DNA of 18,237 nt from Cytophagales bacterium (GTDB lineage Bacteria; Bacteroidota; Bacteroidia; Cytophagales; ES-bin-26): positions 1 to 18,237 of the forward strand of contig JACMKY010000044.1 of assembly GCA_014379925.1 (NCBI GenBank), in the 5' to 3' direction. Positions 1 to 6,377 of the stretch are shown here, piece by piece. Under the pieces are notes generated by a model that saw only the letters and a program-made list of their open reading frames with translations, was not told where the DNA came from and ran no database searches. Every line of letters starts with the position of its first letter. The stretch's first letter is position 1. The position numbers were made by a program, and so were the translations under genes.

Positions 1-31
1 ACCGTTCGAAGGTGAGGATGAGCTTTTGTAG
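1..31 (+). CDS. Possible 3' end of a rightward gene (partial)
   Basis: Reading from base 2, the second frame gives nine codons (PFEGEDELL) and then TAG at 29-31. An acidic tail of this kind would fit the end of a real protein. The stop is followed 20 bases later by a GC-rich palindrome and a TTTT run, which would suit transcript termination. The evidence is positional only: nine codons cannot identify a family, and another frame is also open here. No function is proposed. Confidence 0.28.
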   Translation, partial: PFEGEDELL

Positions 32-51
32 GATTGCCGGCACGTATCCGT

Positions 52-75
52 ACCGGACCGGCCGGTCCGGTTTTA
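52..75 (+). terminator. Perfect 20-bp palindrome followed by a short T run
   Basis: Bases 52-71 (ACCGGACCGGCCGGTCCGGT) are their own reverse complement and are followed directly by TTT. As RNA this folds into an 8-bp GC-rich stem with a GGCC loop. It sits just after the possible stop codon at 29-31 and could end that transcript. It could equally be a dyad binding site. A small GGGGA/TCCCC hairpin follows at about 84-97. Confidence 0.3.
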
Positions 76-433
76 AGGAACCCGGGGAATCATCCCCTTC
101 GGTAAAGTTGTTTTCCAAAGTCAGTGCAGAGATTGACTTTAATACCAGCCGGGATTGCAAAAGTAACAAGGCCCGCCGGGAATGCGCGCCTTTTGCGGTC
201 CGCCGGGGAGGCCAGCATTTTCACCCCCTTCCCGCGGCATCTACGCATTATCCCGGAATTGGTTTTGAGGGGAAGGCTTGGGCAGTCTCGGGATCGCTCC
301 GGGTCAGCAAGCAGCCAGTGACCCGACGAACGCCGGCTGCACCGGATTCCGGTCCCGTTGCCCGGACGCGGATTGGGGGATGAGGGCCTTTCTTTACCGG
401 GAAAATGGCCCGGTTTCGCGCCTCCCGCGGCCG
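76..433. other. About 360 bases without a supported gene
   Basis: Open frames exist on both strands, but their translations are rich in Arg, Pro, Gly and Ser, show no domain pattern and overlap each other, as expected of GC-rich non-coding DNA. The leftward strand has one TAnnTTTG-like element (158-165), but no TTG at the expected distance. A hairpin with 6-bp arms (396-401 and 409-414) lies 20 bases beyond the stop of the lipoprotein gene and may mark its 3' end, though no T run follows it on that strand. Confidence 0.5.
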
Positions 434-1168
434 TCAATTCAGGTTCAGGCGGCTGACCCGCAAGAATTCTACCCGAACCGTGGAATACGCATCCGCCCCA
501 AAACCGATGCGCGAGCCGTAGAAAGGCGCCGCGACCCGCTTGGTGAGCAGTCCGCCGTTCAAAAAGTAGTAACAGGTATTGTTTACTTTCCGGACCAGGA
601 GCGTATTGTAAGCGTCCCGGTAAAAGACGGCCGGTGAACTGGTTGGAAAGTTATTCTCCTGGTAGCGCTGTCCGTCGTAGGCGCCGATGGCCATCTCCGA
701 GCTATAATTGTTGATCCCGTAGTACAGCCACTGACCCAGCGTGGCGGTCGATCCCCACAACAACGCGTCGCCGCTGCCGGAATAGCCTCTGCTGGCGTAG
801 TCCACCTCAATCCGGGCTTCGATTTCAAAATTGTCGGTCCCCTTCAGGTCGGGAAGGTCGATGCTATTTTGCGGTCGGAGGCTGGTCCAGCTGGCTATTT
901 CCAACTGGCCGCCGATAACCCGGGTGCTGTACTGGTTGGAACCGGACACCACCGGCCATCCGCGGCGGTTATCGTTAAAGTCTTCGCGGAGGATGTCCGT
1001 TTTCCTGGCAGCGGGCACGTACTCGTGGCGCTCGTAGTCATCGGTGATCTTCGTGATCGGGCGTTCCCGGGGCTCGGCGTTGGGGAAAACATCGGCCACG
1101 TCGCAGCCGGGCAGGCAGGTGGCCAACAGGAGCAGCCCACCCCCCCAAATTCCTTTCGTCTTCTTCAT
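434..1168 (-). CDS. Secreted lipoprotein with probable concanavalin/LamG-like fold
   Basis: The 244-residue product starts with a lysine-rich n-region, a Leu-rich h-region and a lipobox LPGC, so Cys22 should be lipidated after signal peptidase II cleavage. Residues 58-244 alternate in a beta-rich way: 'DFNDNRRGW', 'GGQLEI', 'DNFEIEARI', 'YYGINN', 'NTLLVRKVNN', 'YYFLNG', 'IGFGADA'. This resembles the sandwich domains of concanavalin/laminin-G-like proteins in Bacteroidota, which often bind glycans or have no known activity; no catalytic pair is visible. It is the last of three leftward genes, 52 bases after the preceding stop, and probably shares their transcript. A run of seven G (coding strand) in the signal-peptide codons is a place for sequencing or replication slippage. 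The lipoprotein call is firm; the fold is inferred from sequence pattern, and the role is unknown. Confidence 0.75.
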   Translation of the reverse strand: MKKTKGIWGGGLLLLATCLPGCDVADVFPNAEPRERPITKITDDYERHEYVPAARKTDILREDFNDNRRGWPVVSGSNQYSTRVIGGQLEIASWTSLRPQNSIDLPDLKGTDNFEIEARIEVDYASRGYSGSGDALLWGSTATLGQWLYYGINNYSSEMAIGAYDGQRYQENNFPTSSPAVFYRDAYNTLLVRKVNNTCYYFLNGGLLTKRVAAPFYGSRIGFGADAYSTVRVEFLRVSRLNLN

Positions 1169-1220
1169 CTTCGGCGTGGGTTACGGTTCGGATCTCATTT
1201 TTCTCTTTCAGTCCGGGCGG

Positions 1221-1895
1221 TTAACGGGCCAGGAATCCCAGTCCTACCTTCAGGTTGAGCAACGAGTGTCGCCAAAGCCGGTATTGGGCCGCACTCGGCG
1301 CGTCATTTTCGTAATAATGCGTCGCTCCCGCGATTCCTTCCCCACCGGACGCCGGGAGAAGGTAGGCCAATTCCCACCCGTAGGACAGCAGGAGCCGGTC
1401 GGCAAGAATCCGGTTCCGTCCCTTGCCCAACCGTACCGCGTACGTCCGGAAGGGAACCGGAGCGCCCGTTTTCGGCTTCGCCTGGTTGAACATCACCCCG
1501 GTCCCGAACTGAACGTACTTGCCCAGCGGGGCGAGGTTGCCAAACGCTTTTTTGTGAATCCGGTAGTGCACGTTGACGCTTTGGGTAAACACCTTGTCGG
1601 GAGAAACCACTGCCTGATCGTCCTCGTTGATGCTGCTGGTCCGGGCGCGCCGGTAGGACAAGCCGAGGCCGTTGCGTTTTCCCAGAACGTAGTCCACCGA
1701 GACTTCGCCCGTCGTGTTGAAGGTGAGCCAATCCGGTGCCCGGTGGTAGCTCCCGTTGACGACCGCCGGCAGGAAGAGCAAATTGGCTTGCACCGACAGC
1801 TTTTTCCCCTGGTAGCCGGGCTGGGCGCAACAAACACCCGCGCAACCGAGGAGGACGATCAGCACGCCGAATTCTTTTTTGGTTGGCCAGGGCAT
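1221..1895 (-). CDS. Secreted hypothetical protein, probable outer-membrane beta-barrel
   Basis: The 224-residue product has a clear N-terminal export signal (residues 1-24, ending VCCAQ). The mature part has alternating polar/hydrophobic strands separated by short polar turns, for example 'LSVQANLLFLPAVVNG', 'EVSVDYVLGKRNGLGLSY', 'YVQFGTGVMF' and the closing 'LLNLKVGLGFLAR', which is the look of a small barrel protein. LLGC at residues 15-18 could alternatively be read as a lipobox, so lipidation at Cys18 is not excluded. I do not recognise a family. It lies 65 bases after the M48 protease stop and 52 bases before the lipoprotein gene, on the same strand, with no promoter match in between, so a three-gene envelope operon is likely. 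Confidence 0.7.
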   Translation of the reverse strand: MPWPTKKEFGVLIVLLGCAGVCCAQPGYQGKKLSVQANLLFLPAVVNGSYHRAPDWLTFNTTGEVSVDYVLGKRNGLGLSYRRARTSSINEDDQAVVSPDKVFTQSVNVHYRIHKKAFGNLAPLGKYVQFGTGVMFNQAKPKTGAPVPFRTYAVRLGKGRNRILADRLLLSYGWELAYLLPASGGEGIAGATHYYENDAPSAAQYRLWRHSLLNLKVGLGFLAR

Positions 1896-1960
1896 CGCGT
1901 TACGGATGGAATGAAATGAACCGAATGGAAAAGGGTTTGGGGTGGTTTTCTACCGGTGAG

Positions 1961-4240
1961 TCACCGTTTGTTCTTCAACTGGTAAAAGGTATTGTGCACC
2001 GTTGAGTTGAGTACATCGCGGGTATTTTTCCGGTCAATGAGTTGGAGATCGGTAAAGACCGGCTCCCCGGTGGTGAGGTCGAAGACCAGGGAATAGTAGT
2101 AGGTGTTGTAATCGGGCGCCACCACGTAGTAGATGCCGAAGGGCAGCAAGGGGTACACCACCATGCTGGTGAAGAGCGCCAGGGCCTTGCCGGGTTTCTT
2201 TTCCCGGACGCTCACGAAGCCGGTCCAGCAGTAGTACTTCGTACCGTATTTTTCCACCAGCGCCCCCACGCCCGCCGCATCCGAATTGTGCATCGGCACT
2301 GCCGCATCCAGGTGCTTCACGCGTTCGCGGATCCAGTTCCGGAGCCGGGCGTAGTCGTTGAACTTGCCGGCGTCGGCGCTGGTGAAGGTGTTGTCGCTGA
2401 GCACATCGACGACCAGGTTGGCGGCCCGGGCGTTGCACTGGATTTGCTCGACCAGCTTCACTTCGGCCCGCTCGGAGGCCACGTACCGGATCGGTTTCTT
2501 TTTCCGCTCGTCGATCTTGGCGTACGACGGGCTGATCATCACGATCTTGTCGATTCCCAGCGCTGCCCCTTTCTGGCGGATAAGTTTGGCCGCCCGCACT
2601 TTCTGCTGGCTTTCCCCTCGCTCGCGCAGCCGTTGTTGCTTGGTGGTTTCCTCGCGTTGCTGATTGCTTGCCTGCTTCTCCTTCCAGTGTTGACCAAACG
2701 CCCGCGAGAAGGCGGGATCCCGGAAATCGTCGACGAACGCGTAGCGGATGAACTGCTCACTGTCGGCGTTTTTTTTCTTCAGGTGAGTAATGGCTATTTT
2801 TTGGTATTTGCTCCGCTTTTCCGGATCCACCGTATCGGCATTGGCCACCAGGTCGGCGGCTTCCCTTTCCACCGCCCGCGGTCGGGTCGCGAAGTCAGCA
2901 TCGGATTCGCAGTGCCTCAATACCAGCGATTTCAGCAAGGCGTTGCCCAGGGCGGGCAACTCGGTATCCTCCGGAAATTCCTTCCCCAAGTCGCGGACGT
3001 ACTTCAGGGCCAATGCATTGAGTTCCTTGGGAGTTAGTTTGCCAAACAAGTGAACGACCTGCTGGGAACATCCCTCCGTGTCCGCTTCCGCGTCGTGCAC
3101 TTGGGCGTACGCCCCTTGGTTGGCGTATTGGGAGAGGCCGTAGAGGGCCTTGGCCACGTTCTTGCGCAGGTAGCGGCTGGTGGAATCTTCCTTCAGCAGC
3201 AGGTACGAATGGTAGATGGCCTTTTCGTACTGGAGGCCCGACAGGTAGAGGTACGACAATTCGTACCGCGCGGTCTGGCGGGCTTCCGCGAACGCGGCCT
3301 TGGAAACCAGATAATCTCCCTTGGTGCTTGCTTCGTCCCGGTTGATCCGGCCCAGCACGGAGGCCCTTCGCTTGTTGATGCTCGGGTGGGAACTCTTGGT
3401 TTCCTCGACTTCGGAGGGGAGCGCGATGGCTTTTACCTTGCCCAGGAAGTAGGCCGCCGGCAACTGCAGGTGCGGGGTTTCAAAAAAGGACTTCTCGAAG
3501 GGAACGTCGTCGAAAGGCAGGTACGAATACTGGAGCACATCGAAGACGCCGTTCAGTTGCCGGGTGCTGTAGTTCGACTTCAAAAACGTCGCGAGGCCTT
3601 CCAGGTCGGCTTCCGTTTCCAGTTCCTGGGAGTAGTTGCTGCGGCTCAGCAGTTTTTCTTCGGCCGAAAGAGACCGGTACGTACGCTTGCCCTGCTCAAT
3701 CTTCTGTTCTTCCACGTACTGGTTCATCACGTGCTTCTTCAGGTAATGCGTCAACTCGTGCGACAACACGAAGGCCAGTTGCGACTCGGTTTCCAATTGG
3801 GCGATGAGTCCCAGGTTGATGAGGATCACGCCACTGTTGGTGGCGAAGGCGTTGACCGAGGGCGACTTGACCACGTAAATCCGGATTTGCTTGCGCAACG
3901 ACGGGTTGCCCGCCAACAACTGATCGGCCACCTGGTTGACGTACCCACCCACCGGATCGTTGAAAAGCACCTGGCCGCTGTAAAGCAAGTCGTGCAGCAG
4001 AAAACTGCTTTTCAGGAAAAACGCCTGCTTCGCTTTTTTCTCGAACGACTTTTCCTGCCGGGAAATGGCGGCTTTCTCCTGCTCGTATTTTTGGGAAGAC
4101 AGTTGGAGGAAATCCGCGGGAATCGGGCCGGAGGACTGGAGCAACCGGTAGTCCTCCGGGGTTCCCTGCGCAAAGGCGGAACCGGACAGGGCAACCAGCA
4201 GCAGAAAAGAAAAGCGACTCCTCGGGTAGGAATGCTTCAT
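1961..4240 (-). CDS. Secreted M48-family zinc metallopeptidase with long C-terminal extension
   Basis: The product is a 759-residue exported protease. Residues 1-25 form a Sec signal ending at AFAQ. The M48 domain spans about 65-300: zinc ligands H161 and H165 with catalytic E162 in HELTH, third ligand E208 in ETEAD, and the family-typical 'SHPSINKR' near 284-291. Residues 320-375 look TPR-like (repeated Tyr/Leu helices). Residues 515-560 are charged and helical. Residues about 560-759 form a part I do not recognise, with a hydrophobic stretch at 684-709 and an aromatic strand run (YNTYYYSLVF). M48 proteins of this type (BepA/LoiP-like) act in envelope protein quality control. A frame extension to 4330 exists, but it would put 30 unlikely residues before the signal peptide and would start upstream of the promoter at 4270-4299, so the ATG at 4240 is preferred. 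It is the first gene of a probable three-gene operon. Confidence 0.88.
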   Translation of the reverse strand: MKHSYPRSRFSFLLLVALSGSAFAQGTPEDYRLLQSSGPIPADFLQLSSQKYEQEKAAISRQEKSFEKKAKQAFFLKSSFLLHDLLYSGQVLFNDPVGGYVNQVADQLLAGNPSLRKQIRIYVVKSPSVNAFATNSGVILINLGLIAQLETESQLAFVLSHELTHYLKKHVMNQYVEEQKIEQGKRTYRSLSAEEKLLSRSNYSQELETEADLEGLATFLKSNYSTRQLNGVFDVLQYSYLPFDDVPFEKSFFETPHLQLPAAYFLGKVKAIALPSEVEETKSSHPSINKRRASVLGRINRDEASTKGDYLVSKAAFAEARQTARYELSYLYLSGLQYEKAIYHSYLLLKEDSTSRYLRKNVAKALYGLSQYANQGAYAQVHDAEADTEGCSQQVVHLFGKLTPKELNALALKYVRDLGKEFPEDTELPALGNALLKSLVLRHCESDADFATRPRAVEREAADLVANADTVDPEKRSKYQKIAITHLKKKNADSEQFIRYAFVDDFRDPAFSRAFGQHWKEKQASNQQREETTKQQRLRERGESQQKVRAAKLIRQKGAALGIDKIVMISPSYAKIDERKKKPIRYVASERAEVKLVEQIQCNARAANLVVDVLSDNTFTSADAGKFNDYARLRNWIRERVKHLDAAVPMHNSDAAGVGALVEKYGTKYYCWTGFVSVREKKPGKALALFTSMVVYPLLPFGIYYVVAPDYNTYYYSLVFDLTTGEPVFTDLQLIDRKNTRDVLNSTVHNTFYQLKNKR

Positions 4241-4269
4241 GGGGCGTTCGTTTAACAACGGCAAGGCCA

Positions 4270-4299
4270 CAAAGGTATTCCAGGACCGCACTCTCCCAA
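4270..4299 (-). promoter_or_regulatory. Bacteroidota-type promoter for the M48 operon
   Basis: On the leftward strand TTG (4297-4299) and TACCTTTG (4270-4277) are separated by exactly 19 bases, matching the known Bacteroidota housekeeping promoter TTG-N19-TAnnTTTG. The inner element ends 30 bases before the ATG at 4240, giving a short leader. This supports the shorter protease start. Confidence 0.7.
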
Positions 4300-4509
4300 C
4301 GGGCTGGCACGGGTGCGCCGGCCCGTTCACGTAAGTTCACGCCCGTTCGCGGGTCCGGGGAAGCCCGGTGACCAGCGGTATCCCCTCCCTGTCTGCCGGT
4401 AGCCAAATCACCGCCGGGAGCGAAGGTTTTCCCCGGAAAGCCTCGTTGACAGCGCATTGGGCAAATCGCGGGCTATTTCATTACCCCGAACATGACGCCG
4501 TGATTTTTT

Positions 4510-4552
4510 AATGACGAATGACTAATTCTTTTTTCATTCATCGTTCGTCATT
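4510..4552. repeat. AT-rich inverted repeat overlapping a stop codon
   Basis: AATGACGAATGA (4510-4521) pairs with TCGTTCGTCATT (4541-4552) over 12 bp with one G-T wobble. The loop is T-rich. The TGA stop of the nucleoside hydrolase (4548-4550) lies inside the right arm. In transcripts of that gene the hairpin would form at the very 3' end, but no U run follows on that strand, so termination is only possible, not shown. The rest of 4241-4547 holds the M48 promoter and no gene. Confidence 0.5.
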
Positions 4553-5537
4553 TCTTCGGCTGGTGCATCATCAACGCGTTGATGATTTGGGTCACCCGCG
4601 CCACCGGCATCTTTTCGATCAGGTAGAAATGTCCTTTCCCGGTTTCGTCCCAGGTGTTGCTGCCGTCGGCGGCGGTGACGATCCGGCCGGGCCGGAGGTC
4701 GTAATACGGCCCGGCTCCCTTGACGGCGACCAGCACCGCCGTCTGGTCCCAGCTCATCCGACCGTTGCGGTCGTTGGGGGTTTTCGGCAGGCTGATGCGG
4801 AATACGTCCTGGGCGGGGCTGTGACGGATGCCCGCGTTTCGGACCAGCGGCAGGCCAGTCTTAATCTTCTCCCCGATCTCGAAGCCGCTGAAAGTGACGG
4901 GGGTTGGCCAGTGGTCGAACACCCGCCGGGAGGCTTTCGCGTCCTTTTCGACGTTGAACTCCTGGCCGGCGGGAAACTTGCCCGCCATGCAAACCAGTGC
5001 CTTCACTTTCTGCCGGACCAGTTCTTCGCCCGACAGCCGGGAAAACCCGTCGGCCGGGGAATCCAGCAGGTTGGCCAGGTTGGTCAGGAAGCCTACCGTT
5101 ACCACCGTCACGCTCCGGTCGGGCTGCCGGGCCAGCACCCGCCGGTAGACGGCCACGGCCTCCGGCGCCTGGTCGTTGGACCGGAGGCGGTGCGGGTAAC
5201 GGGCCGTGATCGAATCGCTCCAGTGCTGCGAATCGGCGTCCGCAAAAGCGGCTCCTTTGGGCACCCCAATGGGCAGGTCTGGTCGGCCAAAGTACGTATT
5301 GAACACACTCAGTACCGGCACCACCCGGGGGTATTTGCTGCTGGCAACGGTAGCCAGAATCCGGGCTTGTCCGCTGTCGGCCAGGGCGTGCAGCACGGTG
5401 ATGGCGCCCACGTCGTCGTAGTCAGGACCGATGTCGGTATCGAAGATGATCGAAACGGGTGGGGAGGAAGGTTGTCCCCGGCTCGGCAGGCCGACCGCTA
5501 AAAAGAGGATGGCCCCGATGGCAACGAATCGGTACAT
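4548..5537 (-). CDS. Exported nucleoside-hydrolase family protein
   Basis: The 329-residue product has an N-terminal signal (residues 1-21, ending GLPSRGQ), then the calcium and ribose binding signature of inosine-uridine nucleoside N-ribohydrolases: DTDIGPDYDDVGA at 33-45, with D33, D35, D41 and D42 as expected metal ligands. Other family features are 'TVVTVGFLTNL' (144-154), 'GQEFNVEKD' (191-199, N195 in the substrate region) and 'SWDQTAVL' (262-269, D264 as late metal ligand). Characterised members cleave the N-glycosidic bond of nucleosides to base plus ribose; this secreted type is common in Bacteroidota and its true substrate is unknown. The ATG at 5537 begins directly at the signal peptide; an upstream ATG at 5627 would add 30 residues of non-signal sequence. 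No good promoter match was seen upstream. Confidence 0.87.
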   Translation of the reverse strand: MYRFVAIGAILFLAVGLPSRGQPSSPPVSIIFDTDIGPDYDDVGAITVLHALADSGQARILATVASSKYPRVVPVLSVFNTYFGRPDLPIGVPKGAAFADADSQHWSDSITARYPHRLRSNDQAPEAVAVYRRVLARQPDRSVTVVTVGFLTNLANLLDSPADGFSRLSGEELVRQKVKALVCMAGKFPAGQEFNVEKDAKASRRVFDHWPTPVTFSGFEIGEKIKTGLPLVRNAGIRHSPAQDVFRISLPKTPNDRNGRMSWDQTAVLVAVKGAGPYYDLRPGRIVTAADGSNTWDETGKGHFYLIEKMPVARVTQIINALMMHQPKK

Positions 5538-5847
5538 GAGCGGGTGGTTGGGGTGTAGCAGAATGGGGTGGCAAGTTTGCGGGTTGGCAGCCGTACAAGA
5601 TAGGAAAATTACCGATTCGAAGGCCAAGATCAGGCCGAGATCACGGCGTTGCGCTGGTCACGGAAGGGGTCGAAAAACGCGCTGAACTGGTCAAACTGCC
5701 CGTAGGTGAAATCGCGTCGCAGGTCGGATACGCGGATACCCCTTCGTCCCGGGGAGTCGGGACAGCAGGCCCCCACGCAGAGGAAACGGGAGCTGTAGAG
5801 CACCCGCCCGGCGGGACGCTTTTCCATTATCCACCCCCAGACATTGA
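5538..5847. other. 310-base geneless stretch before a truncated transposase
   Basis: Open frames occur here on both strands, but their translations show no credible domain, initiation context or compositional agreement with neighbours. The right end of this stretch (about 5847) is where the IS630 transposase reading frame begins without its own N-terminal half, so part of it is probably DNA that lay next to, or replaced, the missing left part of the insertion sequence. Confidence 0.45.
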
Positions 5848-6276
5848 TCAAATGAAACCCTCCTTTATAGTTATGTCCATCTATTTGTCGCGATTGCCCC
5901 GCTGAGCGGGCAAGTTTTTGCGATGTTTTTGCCAACCCTCAACCGGGCTTGCTTTCAGTTGTTTGCCCAGCAGATGAACCCAATCCTTGACCGACCCAGC
6001 TTGTTAGTGGCCGACCGGGCCACGGCTCACCAAGCCAAGTTGTTGACCCACACTCAACTCACCCTGGCACATCTGCCAACGGCTTGCCCAGAACTCAACC
6101 CCGTCGAACGCTTTTTCCAAGAACTACGCCGTCAAATGAAGTCGCCCGTATTCCTGACCTTGCAAGCCGCACAAGACTCGGTGGAAAGAGTATTGAAAGC
6201 CTATTTTGAGCAGCCTGAACGGGTGCGCCAACTGACCGCATACCCCTGCATTGTTCATGCGTCACAATCAATTTAA
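5848..6276 (+). pseudogene. IS630-family transposase, 5'-truncated remnant
   Basis: The frame is open from 5848 (just after an in-frame TGA) to TAA at 6274-6276, giving about 142 residues; the first ATG is only at 5923, and the 25 codons before it are also transposase-like ('SYVHLFVAIAPLSGQVFAM'). It contains the C-terminal half of the DDE domain: 'LLVADRATAHQAK' with the second acidic residue, then 'PELNPVERFFQELRR' with the final Glu in the IS630 hallmark PELNPxE. The helix-turn-helix region and the first catalytic Asp are missing. Family members run to about 340 residues in one or two frames, so this fragment should be inactive. A TTTGGT/ACCAAA pair (6277-6282 and 6312-6317) just past the stop may be part of the right end, but I could not define a full terminal repeat. 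Confidence 0.75.
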
Positions 6277-6377
6277 TTTGGTATAAGAATTACATAATTG
6301 TCTAATATTAAACCAAACTCCGTCCATAGCATTCTGAAACAGGTTCGTTTTTGATCGTTTAAAATCGGATTGTCCCT

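Noticed and set aside
1838..1849. LLGC as a lipobox in the barrel-like protein
   Set aside because: The hydrophobic region continues past the Cys to a better signal peptidase I site at residue 24; kept only as an alternative.
3050..4255. 401-codon rightward open frame
   Set aside because: It is a shadow of the M48 protease frame; its translation is Val/Gly/Gln/Arg-rich without motifs.
4241..4330. Longer N-terminus for the M48 protease
   Set aside because: It would start upstream of the promoter and put 30 residues ahead of a clean signal peptide.
5538..5627. Longer N-terminus for the nucleoside hydrolase
   Set aside because: The added residues are not signal-like and precede a complete signal peptide beginning at 5537.
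5696..5746. AraC-like helix-turn-helix words (LPVGEIASQVGYAD) in a rightward frame
   Set aside because: The match is short, neither the preceding nor the following residues fit an AraC domain, and no start codon or partner domain is present; judged coincidence or at most a tiny relic.
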